Assembly: GCA_030704615.1 (NCBI GenBank)
Contig: CM060733.1
Location: 75,184,907-75,244,906, forward strand
Direction: 5' to 3'
DNA: 60,000 bases
Origin: Takakia lepidozioides
Taxonomy: Eukaryota; Streptophyta; Takakiopsida; Takakiales; Takakiaceae
Shown: piece after piece, positions 33,640 to 44,719 of the stretch
How positions within the stretch are numbered: the stretch's first letter is position 1
Layout: each line of letters begins with the position of its first letter
Position numbers and translations under genes: made by a program
Notes under the pieces: generated by a model
The model's input: the letters and a program-made list of their open reading frames with translations, nothing else
Databases searched by the model: none
Told to the model about the DNA's origin: nothing

Positions 33640-36231
33640 TTCTACAACTTCTTAAATACACGACATACTCGCAAAATGGCCCTTCGAGGACCACTTGCCA
33701 TGAGCCCACGGATAGCAAGCGGTATGATTTGTTGCATGAGCACATGATAGTCACGTGATTTCATGCCAGACAATTTCTTCTTCACCACATGCTTTTTGAA
33801 AGCTGATGCGTAGCCTGTTGGCACTTTCAAGTTCTGCACAATCTCCAGAAAGACTTGTAACTCAGCCTCAGTGAGGAAATAAGGGGCAGGAGGCATAATT
33901 AACGTATCTGCTCTGTCAGGATCACGTTGTAGCCACAATTCCGGGCGCATCCCAAGTAGCTCCAAATCACGGCGAACTTTCAATGTGTCTTTCTCACCAA
34001 AGATAGTTTTAATAATATTTTCAGCCAAGTTCTTCTCGCAATGCATTGCGTCAAACGTGTGGCGGATGAGGAGACCCTACAAAATGAACACATAAGCAAT
34101 TGAGCATTTACTCATCACAAATTAAACAGAAAATGCAAAAATGTACACAACCAATTTAAAGGCCATGAAGGAATTACCTCCCAATAAGGTAAGACATATA
34201 AAATTGATAATCGCTTAACTCCATGAGTTTTTACTGGGTCTGTCCTGCTATCTGGCGTCCCTCCGTTTTCCACCCATGCAGTGCGAGCTGTTGCAAGCTC
34301 CTTGATTTGTGTTCCAGTCTGCGTTTTTGGAGGAGTTCCATGCTCAGTAGCGCCATTGAACATTCTTGACCTTCTATATGGATGATTGCGGGCCAAAAAT
34401 CTTCGGTTTTTCCACATGTGTGTAACTGTTGTGAAGTCACCCCGGGTCCATAAGCTGGACAACCAACATAACCTTTCGTCACTTGACCTGAGAGCAAGCC
34501 ATATGCAGGGTAGTCATGGATTGACCACATCAATACTGCCCTCAGTGTGAATTCGTGTTGACCACGAGGACGGGAAACATCATGAGCTGCAATCCCTCTC
34601 CATAGTTCCAGTAGCTCTTCCACTAGGGGCATCAGGTAAACATCTACGTTGTCCGAGGTAACAGACTCCTTACCAGGAATCAGTAGCGCTAACATGACAA
34701 AGAACTTTTTGGTCATTAACCACGGAGGCAGATTGTAATTGACCAAGAGAACGGGCCATGGGCTCCAACTTGTGGATTGAACTCCGTAGGGATTTACACC
34801 GTCTAAGGCCAATCCAAATCGCAGAGATCGTGGCTCTGTAGCAAAATCCTCAAATGTGGTGTCAATGTGTATCCATGCTTTGCTATCAGCTGGATGTCGA
34901 ACCAACCCATCCTGGCTCTTATGTCTGTCGTGCCATGTCATGAGGTTAGCGATCGATTTACATCGGTACATACGTTTCAACCTTGGAATGACAGGGAAGT
35001 GTCGCAATACTTTATTGGGCAGACTTCCACGACCCGGAATGTAACGGGAACTGCGACACACTGGGCAAATGTCTACATTCTCATAACCCCCATGGAAGAG
35101 TGAACAACCACGCTCACAGGCATGAATCGTGGTGTACTGCAATCCCATCTTGGCAATCATGGTTTTTGCTTCATAGTGAGTTTTCGGCAATGAATTTTCT
35201 TTAGGCGAAAAACTCTTACGCAACAATCCCAGAAGCTCATCCACAAATGCATTGGTGCACTTGTGGGTAGTGCATGCGTTCAGCAACATCAAAGTTGCTT
35301 GCAGCCGGCTGATCGAGCACCCTTCAAAAAGTGGACATTGCGACTATCGGAAGAGTTTATCATACTCGGGATCAACGTGCAGGTGAGCATTCTCATCAAA
35401 TTCATTGTCTCCGGAATCGTTGAGGTCATCGTCATGATCGGCAAATGTGTGATCGGTTCCACCATGAATGGGGTCCTCTTTGTTTGCATCTGCAAAGAGA
35501 AACGCTTCCTGCAATGCACGCTGGATTTCTACCTCCAATCCACCACTCTCATCTGCGTTCTCTGTGACATTGGGCTCCCGCTGTGTCGCAGGGCCTTCGT
35601 CTTCATCATCTGAATATTCACATCCCTGCATCCCAATAGTCATCTTGTGAGTGGACCAACAACGATGTGACACTTGTTCATATTATGACATAGGAGGCAC
35701 GGAGACGTTGCAGTGATGCAGTCATATTTACATATGTATCTTATGAATATACACCCAATCAAAACACGACATTTGTAGCCATTGAAGTCATAGTTGCAGT
35801 CACTTAGTAGTCATATATGACTACATGACTACACATGACCAATGAAAACACGACATGTGCATTAATTAAAGTGATAACGGAAGTGACGTAGTCATAGTCA
35901 CGTCTGTATCTTATGACTTCTTGACTACAATCACCCAACGAAATGTTGATATGTGGAGAAGAGGATTGTTGCATTCAAAATTCAAACTAAAGTGCTGAAG
36001 GGAAAGTGACGATCGTACCGGAAGAGAACAGCGTCGGAGAAGAGGATCCCTCCCGTGTATCATGTAGTGATTCCTCACTGTTTCCAACAACAGTACTTTT
36101 CCTCCATGACACTCATCGCAGTTGCATAGCATTTTTGTATGCCCATTCCTTGTGGCATAAGCTTCTTCCATTCGCCATAGACGGTCATCTATTCTACGCC
36201 TACGCATCCGGTCGCCACCTACACTGTACAT
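33640..36231 (-). pseudogene. CACTA-F TNP2 transposase, C-terminally truncated
   Basis: Exon 1 (36231-36019) starts MYSVGGDRMRRRRID and has a transposase-associated Cys motif (MLCNCDEC ... HYMIHGRD). Exon 2 begins at 35625 with an acidic spacer, then LLNACTTHKCTNAFVDELL, ACERGCSLFHGGYENVDICP, SIANLMTWHDRH, FGLALDGVNPYG, MLALLIPGKES and MWSIHDYPAYGLLSGQVTKG, the TNP2 core. An indel near 34400 shifts into KNRRFLARNHPYRR, and the exon ends at PYWE near 34181. Exon 3 (34077-33640) reads GLLIRHTFDAMHCEKNLAEN, KKKLSGMKSRDYHVLMQQII, then stops. An in-frame TAG sits at 35344-35346. DUF4218/DUF4216 sequence is missing, replaced by captured DNA. TNP2 catalyses excision and integration; this copy cannot be active. 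Confidence 0.9.
35690..35940. repeat. CACTA-F subterminal-type repeats, internal cluster
   Basis: Contains TATGACTACATGACTACACATG and related words, like those at 30940-31400 (the first is quoted here less its context). They lie within the presumed first intron of TNP2 (35626-36018) and not at an element end, which is unusual. Confidence 0.5.
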
Positions 36232-36356
36232 GCTTTGAACGTCACCCCTTCCCTCTTTGCATGCTACGCACAGTGCATTGTCTCTTGTTTTGCACCAGCT
36301 ACCAATGTGCTATTTCTATATCTATAGTATACTATAAGTATCGTTTCTGAGTGTCC
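36232..36356. promoter_or_regulatory. Likely bidirectional promoter of CACTA-F
   Basis: The 125-base gap separates the divergent start codons of TNP2 (minus) and the second gene (plus). It contains the perfect palindrome TATAGTATACTATA about 30 bases before the plus-strand ATG, which could serve as a TATA region. Inference from position only. Confidence 0.4.
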
Positions 36357-36882
36357 ATGGTGAAGCAGAAGGTCTTCGAAGTGACAGTCCCTCTCACTGA
36401 GTACGAGAAGTTCCGAGAGCGCCGGATTGCTGCCATAAAGGAGGTGGAAGCAACGTTCAAGCAGTCGATAGATGGGTGAGTTTAGTTCCTGACTTTGGTT
36501 ACCCACCCACTAAACTTGCGATTCACCTTATCCTCTAACCTTCCTACAGCAATCATAAGAAGGTGTGTCATTAGGCAGGAGATGTCCGCCGTCATTCGTG
36601 GGCAGCCATTACATCCTGGTAGGGTGCGGCTGTGGTTCATCGTAGGCTTAAGAGTATTAGGGTATGTATGCTTGCATTTGTTTGTGATTGTTTGAGAGGG
36701 AGGTCATGAAGGTGTTTGTGCAGGCTTGCGGGAGCGAATCGCCCTCGCAAGCCACGCGCTCCGAAGGAAAAAGCTAGGGATCAAGGTCCTGCAAGGCAAA
36801 GTGCCAGACTGAAGACGATGAAGACTACGATTCTGCATGAGGGCTCTTCTGAGGACGATGAGGACGATGAGGACGATCCACT

Positions 36883-36891
36883 CCTCCCATG
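36883..36891. repeat. Target-site duplication of MULE-C, left (CCTCCCATG)
   Basis: Exact 9-base match to 47804-47812. It lies inside an exon; removing MULE-C and one copy restores the reading frame. Confidence 0.95.
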
Positions 36892-37441
36892 GAGGTTTAC
36901 TATTTCATGAGCAGAAACCATGAGCCATGAGCCATGAGCCGCATGAGCCGCATGAGCGGTGAGCCGAAGTCTAAGACACGCGGATTTCATGAACGGACTC
37001 CTCCAAATTTGGAAATGCGGCAGATTAAACAAGTATTAAAATAATAGTTTTTAATTTGACCTTGCCGTTTTTGGAAGTTCCAGATCGTGTAATGCGGCGA
37101 AGATATGTTGTCAGTAACAACTCCGCTCATGGTTTTTTAGATCCGCTCATGGAAATGAGTAACCGTGCAACGAGAAATCCAGTATACCACGGTAAAAGGA
37201 CGTCGCATACTGGCCTGTATAGAGTATTCCGCGGTTTTACATGCCTTAACATTGGAATGAAGCTGACCCTTTTGTTGCAATTGAACCAATAGAGTCTGCA
37301 CAATTCTGTCATCTTCGAGTATTCGGTGGGAAAGGTTTGCGACTCAACTAGGAAATGCGGTGCCGCATTAGGGTTCGTACGTGCGAAATTTCTGGGCGGT
37401 TTGGTGTTGGTGAAGGCCGCATCTACCAGTACCTACGACGT

Positions 37442-37721
37442 TACTTGGAAATGCGGTGCCGCATATCCTTGCCGGGGGTCGAATGAGGAAAGCAAAGTTT
37501 GGGAGAGCAGAAAAACAGGAACCCTCCAACACACAAAAATACATGCACGTGGAAACACGAGTGAATGACATAGTATTATCTTAGTTCGAGCAAAACAGGT
37601 TACTGGTAGGCAAGACATAAGTCGGACCTTTCTATGGCCAGAGTCAGAGCTACTTGCAGCAGTACAGTTCTACTATCCGAAAAGGATGGGCGTACCATAT
37701 TGTTGGGACCGCAAGCCAAGC
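37442..37721. other. No gene recognised (MULE-C left arm)
   Basis: Noncoding DNA inward of the part shared with MULE-D. It contains one palindrome (AAATGCGGTGCCGCAT at 37449) and leads to the 3' end of the inverted SWIM exon. Confidence 0.4.
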
Positions 37722-38006
37722 TCACTGGTCCCCTGGATCCATATTCAAAAGAGTGTGCACCTCTTGGGGGCTCAACCCTGGTACATGTATGAAGTGATGA
37801 GTTGTGGAATTACACCGGAGTCTCTTTAGGTACATGTAGTACAGATGCTTGCAAGGGTAGTATGATGCCCCCTTGTTTGCCATGATCTGGAAGTCGGTGC
37901 AATTGCAAGTGGGTAATTCTGAAATGGTGATGGTGTACACCTCATTGCGAACAGCTGAGCCTGCCGTGGCCATCTGATACACACGCCCGAAGCCTGGTGG
38001 GGGCAC
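37722..38006 (-). pseudogene. SWIM zinc-finger exon, inverted relative to transposase
   Basis: Encodes PPPGFGRVYQMATAGSAV, then TCNCTDFQIMANKG and YYPCKHLYYMYLK, a C-x-C ... C-x-H SWIM finger as found in Mutator transposases, ending at a stop near 37722. MULE-B carries a close homologue (TCNCTDFSLMEAKKG, YYPCKHLYYIYLK) downstream of its transposase on the same strand. Here the exon lies upstream on the opposite strand, with its 5' edge abutting the transposase N-terminal side at ~38006. It must therefore have been inverted or moved within the element. Confidence 0.85.
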
Positions 38007-38016
38007 TTGTGCGGAT

Positions 38017-39800
38017 GTGCGGAATCACATCGTATCTTGCAAGCAGGAATTCGGCCGGGGGTCGGACATGCACTCAATCCTGGAGGTGAAACGAATGACT
38101 GGATATGACTACATCCAAGGTAGCAGGTTTCCAGGGCAAGGCAGCGAATCCGATCGTTGTTACATTTTTAAAATGTCGACGTGTAGGCCTGGGAGTGGAG
38201 TCGACTTGGTCACTCGCATGACAACTGGAAACTTGTCGAATGCTTGGGTGATGTTTGATCACATCAAGCGAATTACAAACCATCAGTGGGTGACTATGGG
38301 TGCGCATGTTTATGACTATCACTCCAAGAGGCTCATGACGATTGCAATCTGCGAGATGAAAGGGGAGGACACACAGTCCGAGATGCATCTGTGGGAGGGC
38401 ATAAACGAGCAGATGGCAAGGGCGGGATTGCCAGAGCCCAATTTCAGGGGATTCATGGCAAACAACGCTTAGGCCAACTGGGCAGCGGTGCGGCGTGTGT
38501 ACGGTGAGGACCCCAATGTTCCAATGGAGGGGAAGGAGAGATCCTGTGGATTCCATTGGATGCAGAGTCTATCTCACTACACTACCAAATTTGTTGCTAG
38601 CTCATTCCAGGCTGAACACCGTGTCCTTTGTATGGCGTGGAAGGATGCACCCACATTTGATGACGCGGAGGTTAAGTTTGCTATCATCGAGGCTTGGTGG
38701 AACACGTCAGGTGTAGTGGAGACAACCAATCTGGGAGCCTTGCACAGCTGGTTGGGGTGGTGGCATTTCCGGTATCGACAGTTCGGACAGTACATGCGGG
38801 AGGTATGATGTTGTGATTTTCGTGCAATTGTCTTTCTATTACGAACCTTTCCATTGGTCCCTCACCATTGTTTGTGTCCTTGTAGGAGCGGTGCTTGGAT
38901 TCCGACACGGACATGCCAAACACGAATATGGCAGAATCAGTGCACTCCTCCTGGCGAGCGTCTTCTGCCGCACATCTGGTGGACGTAGTGACGGCCACAA
39001 CGGAGGACATCGACAGAGCAATCATGCAGCAAGCCACGTACTACAAGTTCCTGAGCGGCAAACAATGGGGCTTTGGGCCGGACAGGGAGGAATTGTTGGT
39101 ACGAACAGCTTCGAGGTCGAAGAATCCACTGAAATGGGTGACAGCATTGCGAGAGAAGATCAAAGGGACGCCTCTGCACCGCAGAGGTGAGCACCTAGAG
39201 GGGGATGTCCGTACTCGCCCTGTGAGGCGGAGGATTGAAGATGAACCCGGGTGCGAAGAGGATTCCTGGAGATCCGACAGGAACATTCAAACAACACCTC
39301 GAGGGCCCGTCATGTTGCCGCACAATGTGTCTTCCAGCAGTGGAAGCCCAAGAAATTCCAGATCGCCATTGCCTTCAAGCGGGGATTCCGTGCGAGAAAT
39401 TCCCACCGCTCGCTTGCCCCAGATTCCGCCCGCTGTTATGCAGTATGGCCAAGCCATTGTGGAGACGACTGTGTCTGCGTCACAGTGGAGAATTGCTTGC
39501 ACAAAGCCGTCGTTTCGAGGCAGGTGTTCCGCAATTCGAGTGGATACATGACAACGTTGTTTAGAGATGATAAGGAGGAATCCAGATGGGGCTGTCCCTG
39601 CTCCTACTTTTACAGGAAGATTTGTCCATGCAAAGTTTGCGGAGGCAACAACCACCCAGTTTTGGTTCTGCAGGCACGACATTATGACTTGCGTGTATGG
39701 AAAGCCCAAGTACGGCATACAAACAATGCCAGTCCGTGGAGCTAGCTGCAGCATGCACACCCAGCCAATCCACGAGCACGGGTCTTCCTGTCGGGCCTAG
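38017..39800 (+). pseudogene. MULE-C DDE transposase
   Basis: Exon 1 runs to 38802, intron 38803-38885, exon 2 from 38886. The core includes MGAHVYDYHSKRLMTIAICE, EDTQSEMHLWEGI, NFRGFMANNA, then RSCGFHWMQSL (C..H after the second acidic site) and LHSWLGWWHFRYRQFGQYMR. The layout fits a Mutator DDE fold, but FMANNA has Asn where I would expect the second Asp (inference). Exon 2 reads RCLDSDTDMPNTNMAESVHS and ends with a Cys-containing tail (FWFCRHDIMTCVYGKPKYG) shared with MULE-B. Stops: TAG 38470-38472 (NNA*ANW) and TGA 39549-39551, where MULE-B has Arg (VDTRARC). The N-terminal zinc-binding half seen in MULE-A is missing. Confidence 0.85.
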
Positions 39801-42800
39801 CCCTGTGCGTTTCAAGGACGCGGCTTCAAAGGGCAAGTCTTTGCAGTTCAAAGCCCCAGAGAGCGACTCGCGTTTAAAGGTCATGGAGAATCGCCAGCAG
39901 GGGTCGGGCCCTTCTCCAGCAAAGACGAAGAAGAAGCAGCCCGTCCTTCAACTTGTTTCTGAACCGGACCAGGCCGTTTCCCCCCCACCTAGGCGAATGA
40001 AGCAGATTCAATTGCAGTAGACACCTTCACCTGCAAGAATGAGGAAGCACAAGGCAATCAGGGGGAGGGCGGAGCAGTCTCCCGCAAAACCGATTCCACG
40101 AGCTGAAGCCCAGTTCCTGCTTGATTTCCAGCCTGGTGATGTTGGGGGCGTCTCTGCTGTAGCGAAGGCAATGGGATCAACCGATTTCGTCGATCTGGTA
40201 CCGGAGGAGGGTGCTGCCGCTCAACGTTCGCAGCAAGACCTGACCACCGTTGAGGAAGATCTTCAGAATACTGCAGGCCCGGTGGAGGCCTCTGTAATTG
40301 CCGAATTGCCCGCAAAGATTCCCCAGAGTGCAGCTCCAGTTGGGGATGCTCCAGCTGCTTGGCCCCTACCGCCACCTGCAGAAATGTCTCCGGAGGAATT
40401 CCAAAGTGTAGCGGATACAATGTTGGAGGAGACACACAGTAGCATTGGCAGAGTTCTGGGCAGCAGGGTATTCCAGTGGACTCTTCGAATCCCACTCTGT
40501 TGCATGGTCTCCCTTCCCATCGTCAGGCAGGCACTTCCCGGAGATGTGGATAAGCTCAAGTTCGCATTTCGAGAAGGGTACCGTCTAGGTTCGCCAGCCT
40601 TCTACGTTTCCCTTGAGAATGAGGACGGTGAATCTCGTGGACCCACTGCGGATGAATTGTCAACCTGGGATACCCACTGGCACACTCGCAACGACAGGGT
40701 GATCCAGACTTCGGCCATATGTCGGGTAAAATGTTCTTTGTGTGGGACGAGAATCACCGACTTCTTGCCTGGTGGGAGTACATCAAGCAGAACCATGCCA
40801 AGCACATTGGCTGGCATAACATGGTGGAGTGTGTCATCCTCAAGGTGAAGGCGGCAGACTCCTCCCTGCTCAAGAATGCCATGGCGGACCTCAACTCGTA
40901 AGATACTCATACCCTCCCAAGCACGTTTGAAATGCGGTGCCGCATTTCGGTTTCCAATCTGTTTTGTTTCCGTGCTTCCGTGGACTGAACTGGAGAGTGT
41001 GCCTTGCAGGGTCACTGAAAATGCGTACGTGCATACCCACATGGCACATATGCTGTACAGGGTGAGGAAAATTGGTCTCACTGATCCGCACATGTTTGCG
41101 GAAATGCTAGAGCCCGAGCTCATTCAGAAAGCCGTGGCAAAAACTGACCGGACATGGTATCGTCTCACTATGGATGGAATGGTGGAGGTGATATACGAAG
41201 TAAGTCATCCTCCCATTTCTCTCTGCTCATCCTTCCCCAATTTTCAGTAATCTTTCCACATGAAATCGAATGTAACGCTTCTGCATGTTTTTGTTGGCAG
41301 TCAAACATCAAGCTGGATTTGGCCCATGCCAAACGCTTCTTCATGGAAAGTGAGGGGCAGGTCAAAACATTGCAGTCATTGACTGAGCACTTGAAGGAAG
41401 CCAGGGTCAAGTCCAGAACAAAATACAAGTCAAAGCTTGTGGAGCTGGTGGCCATTGCAGATCCGGCATTTGGAAAGGACTTCATCCCCGAGATTGCAAA
41501 ACACTATTCTTGGGCCATGCAGCCAACCATGCAGTTGGAGAAACTGCATCACCTCTCAACGGCATGTGTTGAGGCGAAAGAGAAGGTGAGGTTTCAATGC
41601 ACTGAAGTTCCTTTCCAGCAATAGCCACTCTTCTTCTTGCTCCTGACATTGGATCGAAAATGGCAGACGCGGTGGCTGTCGATCTGGAATGCATCGGAGA
41701 GTATAAGGACAATGTGGTCTTTTCCACTTGAAGTTTCCGACCCTGCAGTGGATGTGTGGCTCAACCGCATGACTTGGTGGTTCCAGGTAATTCAAGGTAC
41801 TTCCCCAGATTTGCTTTTCTGAAATGAATTCCCTGAACTGCTACGTGACAATGCATGTGGGAATTGCAGGTAATGACGAATGCGAAGGAGCAAGTCGTAA
41901 TGCATACAAATTTGTTTGGCTTGTACGTCAAATGGGATAGAATACAGACATTGGAAGACTACGTCACACGTTTCAGATGTGCGTACAAGGACAACCTCTT
42001 CGCCAGGGAGCTGCAGACAGCAAGAAGGAGCGTGGAGTTTACACATCACGAGGGAGCTGGAAAAGCTGCAATGCGAATTGTTTACAGGTGAAGCCCAGCT
42101 GTCCTTGTATGCAAAGCCTGGTTATGAGGTTTGTCTGGGAAATGCGGCACCGCATTCGCATTTTAAGTTTTCGGTTGCACTCTGCGAGTACGTTGGTTTC
42201 AACTTTTGCTCAAGCATGCTGACTGCCCTGCAGGTATATGAAATACGTGCTTCTTCAGACAGGGGCCCTGGCTCAAGAGCCCCCGTTCTTCATGGCTTGG
42301 ACCATGGCGGGCCCAAGCTATGTCTACACACCCGAGATGCAGAAACAATGGCATGCCGCGCATCTCGTTGGATGCCTGTGGTACCTGGACATGTGTGGCG
42401 GAATTGTTGACGAGTCCGAGAAAGATCTGCACGCAAAAGCAGAAGAGAAGAGAAAGGAAAGACGTGTCCCTGCTGGGCCAGAGTCGGCAAAGGAAGCTGC
42501 TGCTCTGGAACAATCCAGAAAGGCAGCTGAGATGGCACAGAAGACGGTGGATGCAGCTGTGCAGGCTCAACAGAAGGGGTCAAAGAAGAGGACTCGCCAG
42601 CAAGGAGCAGCAGTTGTGACACCCAAGAAAACGAAGAAGCAGAAACAAATAGTGCAGAAAGAGGGTGACGAAGAGGACTCCAATGGAGACTTTGCAACCA
42701 GCCCACCCCCCGAAATGTAGCCGAAATCCCCTGTGCCCACCGTTGTCACGAGAGGGACGAGAACAGGCTCGGCAAAGAAGGCACTCTTCAACCCCCCGGG

Positions 42801-44585
42801 GGGGCACCCTTTCGAGCCGGTGGAAATGAAGAGGCCGAAAGTGGATCCCGATACAGTAGTCCAGTGTGTAAATGAGAGTTTCTTGGCGGCTTTGGATGGA
42901 CGGGCAGCCAAGTTGGCATTAATGAAGACCATGGAGGGTCTGAAGGGCAGAGCACTGAAGAAGGCGGCTGCCGAAGAGCCTTCCGACACCCCTGGGTTTC
43001 TGAAGATGGTCTCGTTCTTTGAGAGGGTGTGTGCAGACAAAGATTGCAGGAGGGGCGGAAATGCCACCGAGTGGTCTTGCGATATGATCATCTTGGATAT
43101 TCCGGACGGAGAGCCTGTGGAAGGACTGCAAGCTTTGCCATCTTGGAACAAGTACTTCGAGGACTTTTGGAGGATTCGGGCTCGCCCACATGGTGTTGGA
43201 CGACAGAGGCTGTGTGGTTGTCCTGGCGAGCAGAGGCAAAAACACGCAGACAAGAATTGCGAAGTGGACCCGCAGGAGGGCCATCCCAATTCTGAAGAAG
43301 AAGTGGACGTGCATCAACATATTGGGCCTTCGGAGTGAAGGGAAGGAGGTAATTACGACATTAGCACTCGTCCTTTCATTTTCTTAGGAGTTTTGAAATG
43401 CGGTGCCGCATTCGATTTCTAATCGTTCCCCACTGTGTATGTAGACAAAGCAGTTCGATGCATACTGCTTTGTGAAGGAGAACTCCATCTTTGCTTTCCC
43501 GAAGGAGGGATTGTTGGTTGACCCGAACTGCGACCCCATCGATTACGACGTCCTGCTCAACAACGTTCGCACGGAACTTCTCCCTCATAGCCTCACTTCA
43601 ACTGAACCCATGCGGTATTCACGGACTCGGAGCCCTGCCTTCATTCAGACAATTATGGAGACATGCACTGACGTGGAGGGCACAGTGCTCGACCTCGTCT
43701 GTGGGACAGGTATGCAAAATCTTGTTGTATGTTGTTCTGCAAATTCTCGTTATGCTTTAATTCGCAACATCTGAAGGGCCATGTCATAATGTGTGGATGA
43801 CATTGTAACAAGTGCCTCAGTGTGGGCTGGGCGGTTTTCCGACCGGCACCTCTTTGCCTACGAGGAGGACACATCCGTCTGGGGATCCCATCTGGAAGGG
43901 CTGCAACGGAATGGGAAGGCTCCCATCAAAGCCAAAGACTCCTAGGATTCGTCGGAGTCGGAGGAAGGGACAGTGGACATTGATGCCGAGGAGAACCCGG
44001 AATACGAGTGAGTGCAAACATTGTAAGTTTGCAAAGCCTTCTGGGTGATTTTTTGTCAAACGCATTTCCATACTGTGGTTCTCATTGGTCTCGTTGGTGA
44101 TTGTTATGTGCAGGATTCCAGGATCCGGGTCGAAACATGTAGGGCCTACACTTCCTGCCAGGAAGAATGTCCCGTTCTTTGCGAGGGCCGACTTCATGAC
44201 GAGCCCGGTGAAGGACTACTCCCTTCCTAGTTATGCAGCTAAACTCGCAAATACAGCGATTAGACGATGTGAGAATCCCAGTAAAGTAGAGCAGATTTTG
44301 GAGAGGGCTAGGGAGGACAGAAGGATAAGGAAAGAGTTGGCAACAACTGAGACAGGTAGACGTGTGCGAAAGTTCATATGTGATTCAGCGGATGAGAGCG
44401 ATGCAGACAGGGAGAACGACGAACCAACAAAGGTGAGATGGTCGGTTCCGCAAGGGGAAGATGGGATTTTCGAAAGCCTGGCCAACGAGTAGTCCACTGG
44501 AGATGAGAAAGGCAATGACGGGGTGGAGGCGGAGCAAGATAGTCAAGGACATGACGACGATAGTGATGATTTTCAAGATAAATAG
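39697..44585 (+). pseudogene. ParB/Srx-like domain + class-beta DNA amino-methyltransferase-like protein
   Basis: Exons: 39697-40897, 41010-41199, 41301-41585, 41667-41786, 41870-42087, 42234-43348, 43445-43709, 43821-44007, 44114-44585; all GT-AG and phase-compatible, ~1350 codons. The basic N-terminus leads to a ParB/Srx-like domain: RQALPGDVDKLKFAFREGYR, then FFVWDENHRLLAWW (D-E-N-H-R, 40746-40760; family form DGxHR). A long unassigned middle with a Lys/Ala-rich linker follows. The C-terminus follows permuted class-beta order: DMIILDIPDGEP (motif IV position, 43096-43107; canonical D-P-P-Y/W), LDDRGCVVVLASRG, FDAYCFVKENSIFAFPKEG, TRSPAFIQTIMETC, then VLDLVCGT (43685-43708, SAM-binding motif) and RHLFAYEED. 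Stops: TAG at 40018, 42718, 43943 and 44490; frameshifts near 40715 and 43180. Phage and bacterial proteins with this domain order methylate adenine or cytosine amino groups. The altered motif IV leaves activity doubtful. The start codon is uncertain. Confidence 0.7.
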
Positions 44586-44719
44586 AATTTTAATGAACTC
44601 TCTGTACATTTAAATTCTCTTCCAGAGTATATAAAGGAAATTCTCCCTGTCCTTCATGTCCCCTCTCCCATGTGCTTCTCAACGACAACATCGTCCGAAC
44701 CACGTCCCTCCCAAAATCG
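44586..44719. other. 3' flank of the methyltransferase-like gene
   Basis: Short AT-richer stretch after the final stop, probably 3' untranslated. No distinct terminator seen. Confidence 0.3.

Noticed and set aside
29286-37441. A single large element with the two 550-bp inverted segments as its terminal repeats
   Set aside because: The terminal words (CTATTTCATGAGC) face inward, toward each other, so each is the outer edge of a different element.
42567-43289. 240-codon minus-strand open frame opposite the methyltransferase-like gene
   Set aside because: Shadow of a GC-rich coding exon; no motifs and no start context, while the plus strand has spliced, motif-bearing coding sequence.
43190-43387. 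Separate small gene starting MVLDDRGCVVVLAS
   Set aside because: It is the continuation of exon 6 of the methyltransferase-like gene after a one-base frameshift near 43180; the next intron and exon follow in phase.
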